Part shown: positions 43,251 through 50,389 of the stretch, piece after piece
How positions within the stretch are numbered: position 1 is the first letter of the stretch
Layout: each line of letters opens with the position of its first letter
Position numbers and translations under genes: made by a program
Assembly (NCBI GenBank): GCA_937969445.1
Contig: CALBVZ010000128.1
Span: 1 to 50,389, forward strand
Length of the DNA: 50,389 nt
Source of the DNA: an uncultured Octadecabacter sp.
Lineage (GTDB): Bacteria; Pseudomonadota; Alphaproteobacteria; Rhodobacterales; Rhodobacteraceae
Direction: 5' to 3'
The notes under the pieces: generated by a model
Databases searched by the model: none
What the model was told of the DNA's origin: nothing
What the model saw: only the letters and a program-made list of their open reading frames with translations

Positions 43251-44267
43251 TTATAGCTGCTTCAAAGACGCACGCATTTGGATAAAAACGTCCAACTGTT
43301 GTGACACTTCTCCCTCGCGATCTTCGATCAAGTTGATCAAACTATCAGCAGCAATTCGGCCCATTTTACGATGCGGAACATGCACTGTCGTGAGCGCCGG
43401 GTAGACGTGCTTGGCCAGTTCAATATCGTCAAACCCTGTGACTGAAATATCATCTGGAACACTGAAGCCTAAATCGCGTGCTCTTGAAACAACCCCAGCG
43501 GCAAGAACATCGTTACCGCACATAATCACAGTTGGTTTCACATCGACCTGAACGAGTTCTTCAAAGGCCGCAGCGCCGCTTTTTGTTTCATAGGGTCGCT
43601 GTATGACGGGAAGGTCATCTAAATGAAAACCGTGTGCCTGCCAACTGTCCTGAATACCAGCCAGTCGTTCCGCAGCGCGATCATTTCCGTCAACAATGCC
43701 GGAAATGACGGCAAGCTGTCTGTGACCCATTTCTATGACCCGGTCCGTCAACTGCCGCATTGCTGCGCGGTTATCAAAGCCCACAGAGACATGGCGCGAG
43801 TCCGGTTTAGAGGCCCATGCCAACACGGTTGGAATACCGCGGCGGGCCAAATAGTCATAAACAGCCTCGTCTCGTTCATAGCCGATCAACAACAAGCCAT
43901 CCGCGCCACGCGCAACCAATTCTCGAATTTGTTGGGCTTCGAGTTTGGGCTGATAGGCACTGCTCGAGACGAGCAAATTGTACCTCTGTTCAAGCAGTGT
44001 TTCCTGAAAGGCTTGCAATCCCCGTGCAAAGATGGCGTTTTCCATCGTCGGGATGATCGCGCCAATTGTGCGTGACTGTTTGGCCGCCATCGCGCGCGCA
44101 TTGAAGTTTGGAGTATAACCAAGTGATTCTACCGCCTCCAACACTTTTGCTAGCGTTTTGGCCGACACTTTTTGCTTTTCGTTCAAGCAACGCGATACCG
44201 TAGCAGTCGAAACGGCTGCCACCTTGGCGACATCATCCAAGGTAGGAATGTGTGGTGTTTCATGCAT
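43251..44267 (-). CDS. LacI-family transcriptional regulator
   Basis: The 338-residue repressor has a LacI helix-turn-helix (TLDDVAKVAAVSTATVSRCLN, then VSAKTLAKVLEAVESLGYTPN) and a periplasmic-binding-type sensor domain (IGAIIPTMENAIFARGLQAFQE, DGLLLIGYERDEAVYDYL, PDDISVTGFDDIELAKHVYPALTTVHVP). The sensor is closest to the gluconate-repressor group of the family. It is divergent from the TRAP/HpsN operon, and two AAGCGCTT palindromes in the shared region are good operator candidates. The inducer would then be dihydroxypropanesulfonate or a product of it, which is inference. The start has no strong ribosome binding site. Confidence 0.9.
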   Translation of the reverse strand: MHETPHIPTLDDVAKVAAVSTATVSRCLNEKQKVSAKTLAKVLEAVESLGYTPNFNARAMAAKQSRTIGAIIPTMENAIFARGLQAFQETLLEQRYNLLVSSSAYQPKLEAQQIRELVARGADGLLLIGYERDEAVYDYLARRGIPTVLAWASKPDSRHVSVGFDNRAAMRQLTDRVIEMGHRQLAVISGIVDGNDRAAERLAGIQDSWQAHGFHLDDLPVIQRPYETKSGAAAFEELVQVDVKPTVIMCGNDVLAAGVVSRARDLGFSVPDDISVTGFDDIELAKHVYPALTTVHVPHRKMGRIAADSLINLIEDREGEVSQQLDVFIQMRASLKQL

Positions 44268-44327
44268 TTAGGTATCGATCCATGGCGATTTCTTGTTCAA
44301 CCTAACATAAAATATTGGCGGACCCAA

Positions 44328-44371
44328 TTGCAGATGTAAGCGCTTGCTATTTTATAGTGTAAGCGCTTACA
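44328..44371. promoter_or_regulatory. Twin LacI-type operators and promoter of the TRAP/HpsN operon
   Basis: TGTAAGCGCTTACA (44358-44371) is a perfect 14-base palindrome and TGTAAGCGCTTGCT (44335-44348) an imperfect copy, centres 23 bases apart. Both have the central CG of LacI-family operators. A possible promoter with TTGCAG (44328-44333) and TATAGT (44353-44358) places one operator in the spacer and the other at the start site, which would repress transcription. Confidence 0.8.
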
Positions 44372-44405
44372 GTCAATTTAGAACCAGACAGCAGGGAGGC
44401 TCGTC

Positions 44406-44591
44406 ATGTTTCTCATCGGTGCATTTATTGTATTTTTGGCGTTCTTTTTGAACGTAGCCTTGGGCGCCTTTGCCGATGCTGCGGTCCTTGGGGATGTGGG
44501 AGAAATGTTGGTTCTATCATGTGCGTCGGTCCTGTTTGTCGTCGCTATTTTGAGAAAAGAAGCTGATCGTTCAAAGAGCGATGACAGCTGA
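44406..44591 (+). CDS. Small membrane protein heading the TRAP operon
   Basis: A 61-residue protein with two predicted spans (MFLIGAFIVFLAFFLNVALGAF, and MLVLSCASVLFVVAILRK) and a charged tail ADRSKSDDS. It follows GGGAGG by six bases and directly follows the LacI-type operators, so it is the first gene of the operon, 24 bases before the TRAP binding protein. I do not recognise a family. It is too short and differently placed to be the DctQ subunit, which is present downstream. Confidence 0.7.
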   Translation: MFLIGAFIVFLAFFLNVALGAFADAAVLGDVGEMLVLSCASVLFVVAILRKEADRSKSDDS

Positions 44592-44615
44592 TAAGCCTAA
44601 AGGGAGGAGATCCAG

Positions 44616-45767
44616 ATGGATCATCAAGATCGTAAAGAGATTGCGTCACTCGAACGCCGGAATTTTCTAAAAGTTGCATCAAGCGCTGGTTTTACGGCCG
44701 CACTCGTGGCCGGTGCCGCAGGAACGCTCTGGTCAACTGAAGCTGCAGCGCAATCGGCCAATGAAGAACGCGAACGTGAGGCCGCCGCTGAGCATACTAT
44801 GACAATTGCCACGGCATACGTATTGGGTGCTTCGCGCAGCTACCCAATCATGCAACTTGATCTCAAAGAGAACATTCAGAACGCAACGAATGGTAAAGTC
44901 TACGTTAAGCTGGCACCAGGTGGTCAGTTGGGTGCCGGCGGTGCGTTGGTACAGGCCGTCCAAGGTGGTACCATTCAGGCAGCGCAGCATTCGCTGTCCA
45001 ACTTTGCACCATTCGCGTCCACTGTTGATCTCATCAACATGCCGTATCTCTGTGGTTCAAACCAGCGCTTCACTAACCTTGTGAACTCTGACTTCTGGAA
45101 CACAAATGTGACTCCCAAGATCGAGGAGAACGGTTTCAAACCGCTATTCTATGTCAACATTGACCCGCGTGTTGTTGCTGTACGTAAAGGCGGTGCAGGC
45201 GCTGTTCTCACACCGGGCGATTTGGACGGAGTAAAGTTCCGCGTACCGGGTTCGGCAATGTTGCAACAATACTACCGCATGGTCGGTGCAAACCCAACGC
45301 CGGTTGCTTGGGGTGAAACACCTTCTGCCATCCAACAAGGTGTGGCTGATGCGCTTGACCCATCTGTGGGCGCGCTGTTCGTCTTTGGTTTCAAGGACAT
45401 GCTATCACACGTGACCTTTACACAGGCGGTTCCAGACTCGCAGGTATATTCATGTAACCTTGAGTGGTTTAATTCCATGCCTGCCGACGTGCAGGAAGGG
45501 ATCATGTGGGCCGCTGAGATGACAAGCCACCAGAACCTTGCCAAAGTACCTTCTGCACGGACGCACGCCATGGCGGAGTTGGCCAAGGCCGGCGTTGAAT
45601 TCCACAGCCTGTCCGAGGACCAGTTGGCTGAATGGAAAGATGCCGGTGGCTATCAGCGTTCCGAGTGGGACGAATTCAAGGTCGAGCTTGCCGGTTCCAT
45701 GGACGCTTTCGCGCAAATGGAAGAAGCTGCAAGTACGCAAGGCAAATACTACGTACACGACGCGTAA
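44616..45767 (+). CDS. hpsK: TRAP transporter binding protein (DctP type, Tat-exported)
   Basis: A 383-residue periplasmic binding protein. The N-terminus carries a twin-arginine signal, ERRNFLK followed by a hydrophobic segment ending TEAAAQ, in place of the usual Sec signal. The mature part has the DctP fold: LGASRSYPIMQLDLKENIQ, LAPGGQLGAGGALVQAVQGG, the substrate-carboxylate or sulfonate contact region KFRVPGSAMLQQYYRMVGANPTPVAWGE. With DctQ, DctM and an HpsN-like enzyme following, the likely substrate is 2,3-dihydroxypropane-1-sulfonate; the symbol is given on this context. GGAGG precedes the start. Confidence 0.85.
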   Translation: MDHQDRKEIASLERRNFLKVASSAGFTAALVAGAAGTLWSTEAAAQSANEEREREAAAEHTMTIATAYVLGASRSYPIMQLDLKENIQNATNGKVYVKLAPGGQLGAGGALVQAVQGGTIQAAQHSLSNFAPFASTVDLINMPYLCGSNQRFTNLVNSDFWNTNVTPKIEENGFKPLFYVNIDPRVVAVRKGGAGAVLTPGDLDGVKFRVPGSAMLQQYYRMVGANPTPVAWGETPSAIQQGVADALDPSVGALFVFGFKDMLSHVTFTQAVPDSQVYSCNLEWFNSMPADVQEGIMWAAEMTSHQNLAKVPSARTHAMAELAKAGVEFHSLSEDQLAEWKDAGGYQRSEWDEFKVELAGSMDAFAQMEEAASTQGKYYVHDA

Positions 45768-45779
45768 ACGAACGAACCC

Positions 45780-45806
45780 GTCGGACGCTTTTTACAAGCG
45801 TCCGAC
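45780..45806 (+). terminator. Intercistronic hairpin after the TRAP binding-protein gene
   Basis: GTCGGACGCTT (45780-45790) pairs perfectly with AAGCGTCCGAC (45796-45806) around TTTAC, followed by ACCCTTTCTCTTT. It lies 12 bases after the stop. As at 28722-28745, it probably stabilises the binding-protein mRNA and reduces downstream expression. The remaining 80 bases before the DctQ gene show only a weak ribosome binding site (GGATGG). Confidence 0.75.
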
Positions 45807-45884
45807 ACCCTTTCTCTTTGACATGCAGAGCGGTCAGCACACGGGATGTGCCCTCTGTTCGCATGACAACCGAATGGATGGATT

Positions 45885-46397
45885 ATGGCATTCCTACGCA
45901 AACTTGATAACAACGCGGAACGCTGGCTGCTTTTGGCCTTCTATGTGATGTTGGTCATCACCATGGCCGTCGAAGTGCTGCGTCGCGAGATATTCGCGTA
46001 TTCGTCCATCTGGGGCGAAGAGATTGTAAGATATTCTTTTATCTATCTCGCGTGGATCGGTGCCTCTGCGGCCGTCAAGGAACGCGCGCATATCCGCATT
46101 GATGTGATCATGCACTACCTCGGTCAACGGCCCAAGGCACTGCTGTACATGTTCGGCGACATCGTGATGATGGTTGTCGCTGTAATCGCGCTGTATTGGT
46201 CGTTTGAAGCTGTACACGTGTCATGGAAGTTCGGTTCTGTGACGGACGGATTGCGGATCTCCAAGGTGTGGTTCCTCATGGCTGTTCCCACAGGCTTTGC
46301 CCTGATGATCTGGCGGTTACTACAATCGCTACGCCGCGACTTCATTTCCCTCAAGACAGGCAAGCCGGTCTATGAGGGCGACACTTTGTTTGATTAA
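45885..46397 (+). CDS. hpsL: TRAP transporter small membrane subunit (DctQ type)
   Basis: The 170-residue protein has four predicted spans and the DctQ hallmarks: WGEEIVRYSFIYLAWIGASAAVKERAHIRIDV in the first half and a second pair of spans ending in VPTGFALMIWRLLQSLRRD. It pairs with the DctM subunit to form the membrane part of the TRAP importer. The gene lies 117 bases after the binding protein and 11 bases before the large subunit, with GGAGCG in that gap. Confidence 0.88.
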   Translation: MAFLRKLDNNAERWLLLAFYVMLVITMAVEVLRREIFAYSSIWGEEIVRYSFIYLAWIGASAAVKERAHIRIDVIMHYLGQRPKALLYMFGDIVMMVVAVIALYWSFEAVHVSWKFGSVTDGLRISKVWFLMAVPTGFALMIWRLLQSLRRDFISLKTGKPVYEGDTLFD

Positions 46398-46408
46398 GGA
46401 GCGACGCT

Positions 46409-47737
46409 ATGCTTTGGAATACTGTCGCGCAAACTGTTGAGCTTGGCTGGGACTTTTATGTACCCGTCCTTCTGTTCGTAGCGCTTATCGCAATGGCCGT
46501 GCCCGTCTGGGCGGCGATTGGGTCCTCTGCCATTTTGATGCTGCTGATGTCTGGCGACTTGCCGCTCAGCCTTGTGGGTGAGCGGTTGTTCACCGGCATT
46601 GACGCCTTTGCACTAACGGCGATCCCGCTATTTATCCTAACTGGCGACGTGCTGGTTCGAACGGGGCTCAGTCGCAAGTTCCTCGACGTGGCCGAAGCAC
46701 TCACCTGCTTTACCAAAGGCGGTTTCGGCTCTGCGACGGTGCTGGTCTGCGGCATGTTCGCGGCCATCTCGGGCTCTGACGCGGCAGGTGCAGCTGCGGT
46801 GGGACGCATGACAATCGCTCGTCTGGTCGAGGCTGGATACCCCCGCCCCTATGCCTGCGCGTTGGTGGCCGCTGGTGCCTGTACCGGCATCCTGATCCCT
46901 CCCTCAATTGCCTACATCATCATCGGCCTTGTGCTGGGTGTCTCTGCCTCGACGCTGTTCCTAGCCGCGTTGATCCCTGGTCTATGCATCCTGTTTGCGA
47001 TCCTGATTACAAACCTCGTTGTGAACCGGATCTATGCCTATGAGGGCGGCGGCAACCTGACATTCATCGAGTGGCTGACCAATCTGGGTCGTTCTCTCAA
47101 GTCTGGCTGGTATGCGTTCATCGTGCCTGGAATTATCTTTTACGGAATTTTCTCGGGCCGCCTGACCCCGACAGAAGCCGGTGCCACAGCCGTTATCGTC
47201 ACAATTCTGATGGGCTTCTTTCTCAGAACGCTAAGCTTTGCGGACTTTCCGGCGATGCTGGTCAGTTCTGCTAAAGTGAACGGTGTGATCCTACCCATTA
47301 TCGCTTTCTCTGCCCCGTTAGCCGAGGCCCTTGCGATCATGGGTGTGCCACAAGGCTTTGTCACCTCAGCCACCAGCCTCACGAACGAACCGTGGATCCT
47401 GATCCTGTTGATGATCGGCATTCTGATCGCCGCAGGCTGTGTAATGGAAACCACACCAAATATCGTGATTTTGGCCCCAATCCTTCAGCCTTTGGCCGAA
47501 AACATCGGCATGAACGAAATTCAGTTTTGCATCATGATGATCACCGCCCTCGGCGTGGGTTTCATCACGCCACCGCTGGGCCTTAACCTCTTTGTTGTCT
47601 CGGGCATCACGGGTGAATCGATCCTGAAGATTGCCGCGCGCGCCATCCCCTTCGTATTGTGCATGTTTGTCGTGGTCTTGTTCATCGCCTACGTGCCAGC
47701 CGTTTCAACAACTTTGCTTCCAGATATCTACAAGTAG
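46409..47737 (+). CDS. hpsM: TRAP transporter large membrane subunit (DctM type)
   Basis: The 442-residue protein is the sodium-coupled transport subunit, with about 12 predicted spans. AGACTGILIPPSIAYIIIGLVLGVSASTLFLAALIPGL and the mirrored MITALGVGFITPPLGLNLFVVSG are the two family repeats. It is followed 12 bases later by the HpsN-like gene, consistent with an uptake-oxidation operon. Confidence 0.92.
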   Translation: MLWNTVAQTVELGWDFYVPVLLFVALIAMAVPVWAAIGSSAILMLLMSGDLPLSLVGERLFTGIDAFALTAIPLFILTGDVLVRTGLSRKFLDVAEALTCFTKGGFGSATVLVCGMFAAISGSDAAGAAAVGRMTIARLVEAGYPRPYACALVAAGACTGILIPPSIAYIIIGLVLGVSASTLFLAALIPGLCILFAILITNLVVNRIYAYEGGGNLTFIEWLTNLGRSLKSGWYAFIVPGIIFYGIFSGRLTPTEAGATAVIVTILMGFFLRTLSFADFPAMLVSSAKVNGVILPIIAFSAPLAEALAIMGVPQGFVTSATSLTNEPWILILLMIGILIAAGCVMETTPNIVILAPILQPLAENIGMNEIQFCIMMITALGVGFITPPLGLNLFVVSGITGESILKIAARAIPFVLCMFVVVLFIAYVPAVSTTLLPDIYK

Positions 47738-47749
47738 GACTTCAAAACA

Positions 47750-49057
47750 ATGACACGTGAATACCTCAAGAAAGCGACCCTTACATCAGCGTCCGGCGCA
47801 TCCGACGTCCACGATACGGTTGTTTCTATTCTGGACGACATCAAATCGGGCGGCGACGCCAAGGCGATGGAATATGCCGCTAAGTTCGATCAATACGACG
47901 GCAACGTGATGTTGACCCAAGCCGAAATCGAGGCCGCCAGCGCTTTGGTCCCTGAAAAGCTAAAGGCTGATATTCAGTTCGCGCACGATAACGTCAAACG
48001 CTTTGCCGAACTGCAAAAAAGCACCGTCGCTGACGTGGAGATGGAAATTAGCCCGGGCTATGTGGCCGGTCAAAAAGCGATCCCCGTTGATGCGGCAGGT
48101 TGCTACGTGCCCGGTGGCCGCTACAGCCACATCGCCAGCGCAATCATGACCGTCACCACTGCTAAAGTGGCGGGTTGCAAGCACATTACCGCATGTTCAC
48201 CGCCGCGCCCCGGCGTTGGTGTAGCCCCCGCCATCATCTATGCCGCGCACATTTGTGGTGCAGACAAGATCTTGGCCATGGGCGGCGTGCAGGGCGTAGC
48301 CGCTATGACCTATGGGTTGTTCGGATTGCCAAAGGCCAACATTCTAGTCGGTCCAGGCAACCAGTTCGTTGCCGAAGCCAAGCGCATCTTGTTCGGAAGT
48401 GTCGGCATCGACATGATCGCTGGCCCGACTGACAGCTTGATCCTCGCAGACAAGCACGCCGACCCGCACATCGTTGCGACCGACTTGGTCAGCCAAGCCG
48501 AACATGGTTACAACTCTCCGGTGTGGCTAGTTACAGACGACCGCGCATTGGCCGAAGACGTCATGGCGCGTGTGCCTGATCTGATCGAGGACCTGCCGCA
48601 GCTAAACCGCGATAATGCCTTTGCCGCATGGCGCGATTATGCCGAAGTCATCGTCTGTGCTGACCGCGTTGATATGGCCGAATGCAGCGACGAATACGCT
48701 CCGGAGCATTTGACTGTGATGGCAGAAGACCTCGATTGGTGGCTGAATAGCCTGACCTGCTACGGGTCGCTGTTCTTGGGTGAAGAAACGACAGTTTCTT
48801 ACGGCGACAAAGCATCGGGCACCAATCACGTGCTGCCGACCTCTGGTGCGGCAGGCTACACGGGGGGCCTGTCGGTGCATAAGTACATGAAGATCGTCAC
48901 ATGGCAGCGTGCCACAAAAGAAGCCTCCAAGGATGTGGCTATCGCCACAGCCCGCATCAGCCGCCTTGAGGGAATGGAAGGACATGCCCGCGCGGCAGAT
49001 GTGCGTTTGGCGAAATATTTCCCCGGCGAAAACTTTGACCTGACAGCTGAAGGTTAA
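47750..49057 (+). CDS. hpsN: Sulfopropanediol 3-dehydrogenase (HpsN-like)
   Basis: A 435-residue protein of the histidinol-dehydrogenase family. HpsN oxidises (R)-2,3-dihydroxypropane-1-sulfonate to sulfolactate with NAD. The zinc and catalytic residues of the family are kept: Q and H in SQAEHG, E and H in YAPEHLTV, D in SYGDKASGTNHVLPTSG and H in EGMEGHARAADVR. It does not lie with other his genes but after a TRAP transporter, and its sequence recalls roseobacter HpsN rather than HisD. Next come an SDR and a zinc alcohol dehydrogenase, matching the HpsO/HpsP pair. True histidinol dehydrogenase remains the weaker alternative. Confidence 0.88.
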   Translation: MTREYLKKATLTSASGASDVHDTVVSILDDIKSGGDAKAMEYAAKFDQYDGNVMLTQAEIEAASALVPEKLKADIQFAHDNVKRFAELQKSTVADVEMEISPGYVAGQKAIPVDAAGCYVPGGRYSHIASAIMTVTTAKVAGCKHITACSPPRPGVGVAPAIIYAAHICGADKILAMGGVQGVAAMTYGLFGLPKANILVGPGNQFVAEAKRILFGSVGIDMIAGPTDSLILADKHADPHIVATDLVSQAEHGYNSPVWLVTDDRALAEDVMARVPDLIEDLPQLNRDNAFAAWRDYAEVIVCADRVDMAECSDEYAPEHLTVMAEDLDWWLNSLTCYGSLFLGEETTVSYGDKASGTNHVLPTSGAAGYTGGLSVHKYMKIVTWQRATKEASKDVAIATARISRLEGMEGHARAADVRLAKYFPGENFDLTAEG

Positions 49058-49061
49058 ACAC

Positions 49062-49823
49062 GTGACTCACACCGCTCCCCTTTTTGACCTGTCTGGCAAG
49101 GTCGCTTGCATTACGGGGGCCAGCTCTGGCCTTGGACGTCGCGCAGCGATCACGCTGGCCGCGGCGGGGGCGTCGGTTGTGGGTATTGCAAGACGTGTGG
49201 AAGCCTTGGATAGCCTCTGTACTGAAATCGGCCCGAACGCTGCGCGAGTCGTGGCCGATGTGGCAGACCGCGAAAGCCATGCGCAACTGGTAAGCGATGT
49301 TTCCAGCCTGTTTGGTGCACCGGACATTCTGATCCATGCGGCGGGCGTGAATACCCGTGAAATGGCCGATGACGTCACGTCGGAAGGATGGGATAGCACG
49401 ATTGCGCTCAACCTTAATGCGCCGTTCTTTTTGTCACAGGCGTTTGTACCCGCCATGAAGGCCAAAGGCTGGGGTCGCATCGTGAATTTTGCCTCATTGC
49501 AAAGTACGCGGGCTTTTCCCGGTGGCATCGCATATGGCGCGAGCAAGGGGGCCATCACCCAGTTGACCCGCGCCATGGCCGAGGCGTGGTCCCGTCACGG
49601 GATCACTGCAAATGCTATCGGGCCAGGTTTTTTTCCGACTGAGCTGACTTCAGCCGTTTTCGATGATCCAGCGCGCGCAGAGCGCAATGCGGCGCAGACC
49701 TGTGTTGGTCGTAACGGGACGCTGGAAGATATGGACGGCCCGATCCTGTTTTTGTGTTCTGATGCGTCTGCGTTTGTCACAGGTCAGGTTCTGATGGTTG
49801 ACGGAGGATTCACGGCAAAATGA
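49062..49823 (+). CDS. Short-chain dehydrogenase, possible sulfopropanediol 2-dehydrogenase
   Basis: The 253-residue Rossmann oxidoreductase has the cofactor motif TGASSGLGRRAA (about 19-30), HAAGVN for NNAG, the catalytic serine in NFASLQS, and YGASK with the Y-x-x-x-K pair. In the hps gene set one dehydrogenase pair is thought to interconvert the two enantiomers of dihydroxypropanesulfonate through the 2-keto form; this gene and the next could be that pair. The start is GTG at 49062 behind GAAGG. Its stop overlaps the next ATG by four bases. Confidence 0.85.
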   Translation: MTHTAPLFDLSGKVACITGASSGLGRRAAITLAAAGASVVGIARRVEALDSLCTEIGPNAARVVADVADRESHAQLVSDVSSLFGAPDILIHAAGVNTREMADDVTSEGWDSTIALNLNAPFFLSQAFVPAMKAKGWGRIVNFASLQSTRAFPGGIAYGASKGAITQLTRAMAEAWSRHGITANAIGPGFFPTELTSAVFDDPARAERNAAQTCVGRNGTLEDMDGPILFLCSDASAFVTGQVLMVDGGFTAK

Positions 49824-50389
49824 AAGCACTCGTTTATCAAGATATCGAAACTTTGGGGTTCACCGATGTACCAGATGCTGTCCCGCAAGCCGGAGAGCAG
49901 TTAATCAAGGTTGAAGCCGTAGGGATTTGCGGTTCAGACATGCATGCCTATCTGGGACACGATGCACGCCGTACAGCTCCACTTATCCTGGGTCATGAAG
50001 CCGCTGGAACGATCACGGGCGGCGCGCATGATGGCATGCGTGTTACCGTGAACCCGCTGGTGACTTGTGGAACTTGCCCCGCCTGCGCCTCTGGCCGCGA
50101 GAACCTGTGCCCGGGCCGTCAGATTATCTCGATGGCGCCGCGCGAGGGCGCGTTTGCCCAATATGTGGCTATGCCAATGTCTAATCTAGTCGAGGTACCG
50201 GAGGCTGTGCCGCTGGAAAAGGCCGCATTGGCCGAACCGCTTGCGGTCAGCTGGCACGCAGCACGCCTCGCACTTGAGGCATTACACCCCAGCATGGATC
50301 GCCGCGCGCTGGTGATTGGCGGAGGGGCCATTGGCCTTGCTGCGTCCCTTGCGCTCAGGGCTATGGGTGTGGGCGACGTGACCATAGTT
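49820..50389 (+). CDS. Zinc-dependent alcohol dehydrogenase, 5' part (runs off the window)
   Basis: The first 190 codons of a medium-chain dehydrogenase, open to the right edge. The catalytic zinc residues appear in GICGSDMH and GHEAAG, the structural zinc cysteines in CGTCPACASGRENLC, and the coenzyme motif begins GGGAIGLAA near residue 170. The ATG overlaps the SDR stop as ATGA, so they are co-translated. It probably serves with the SDR in dihydroxypropanesulfonate turnover; the missing C-terminus prevents a firmer call. Confidence 0.85.
   Translation, partial: MKALVYQDIETLGFTDVPDAVPQAGEQLIKVEAVGICGSDMHAYLGHDARRTAPLILGHEAAGTITGGAHDGMRVTVNPLVTCGTCPACASGRENLCPGRQIISMAPREGAFAQYVAMPMSNLVEVPEAVPLEKAALAEPLAVSWHAARLALEALHPSMDRRALVIGGGAIGLAASLALRAMGVGDVTIV

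Noticed and set aside
43108-43404. A 98-codon plus-strand frame after the FAD oxidase
   Set aside because: It overlaps the 3' end of the LacI gene on the other strand, has no ribosome binding site and starts inside the hairpin.

Overview
The window reads as chromosomal DNA of a marine alphaproteobacterium of the Rhodobacteraceae (roseobacter group). The basis is the gene content and the protein character: a MipZ-type division ATPase, a cysteine-free ribosomal protein L31, a taurine pathway built from tpa/tauR/xsc/pta next to a cytoplasmic SoeABC sulfite dehydrogenase, TRAP transport, and an hpsN-type dihydroxypropanesulfonate gene set. Base composition looks moderately GC-rich and even throughout. 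I see no insertion sequence, phage gene or CRISPR array. Family calls rest on motifs and remembered homologues; no database search was run.

Layout. 1-850: end of the trmD-type ribosomal operon (rplS, rpmE) closed by a strong terminator. 849-7553: mixed housekeeping genes: a secreted protein of unknown function, a Pit phosphate transporter, a Nudix hydrolase, a DEAD-box RNA helicase with a glycine-rich tail, mipZ, and a four-helix membrane protein of unknown function. 7585-10190: a copper module (cueR-like merR and copA) behind a textbook MerR-type promoter with a 19-bp spacer. 10209-25437: sulfonate metabolism: tpa, then two secreted cysteine-repeat proteins (one with a trypsin-like domain), then tauR, xsc, pta, ackA, tauE and soeA-soeB-soeC. 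A 46-codon single-span membrane ORF sits between soeA and soeB, overlapping each by four bases. Taurine would be deaminated (Tpa), cleaved to acetyl phosphate and sulfite (Xsc), and the sulfite exported (TauE) or oxidised (SoeABC). Boxes of the form TGGnCCTAW lie upstream of tpa, tauR and xsc and are probably TauR sites.

25452-37871: a galactoside utilisation cluster. An ABC ATPase and an IclR regulator face a rightward operon of binding protein, two permeases, alpha-galactosidase (GH36), DgoK, DgoA, an SMP-30 type lactonase, beta-galactosidase (GH42) and a mutarotase. This is a De Ley-Doudoroff route for galactose, but galactose dehydrogenase and galactonate dehydratase are not in the window. 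37868-43067: a fused HyuA/HyuB (5-oxoprolinase-like) protein, a CAT-anticodon tRNA with its own promoter, and an FAD-linked 2-hydroxyacid dehydrogenase.

43251-50389: a LacI regulator faces a rightward operon of a 61-residue membrane protein, a TRAP transporter with a Tat-type binding protein, an HpsN-like sulfopropanediol dehydrogenase, an SDR and a zinc alcohol dehydrogenase cut by the window edge. This looks like uptake and oxidation of 2,3-dihydroxypropane-1-sulfonate. It would be a second sulfonate pathway in the same window, whose sulfite could be handled by the SoeABC/TauE genes about 20 kb away. The least explained items are the cysteine-repeat pair, the small ORF inside soeABC, and an acetate kinase homologue lacking a catalytic aspartate.
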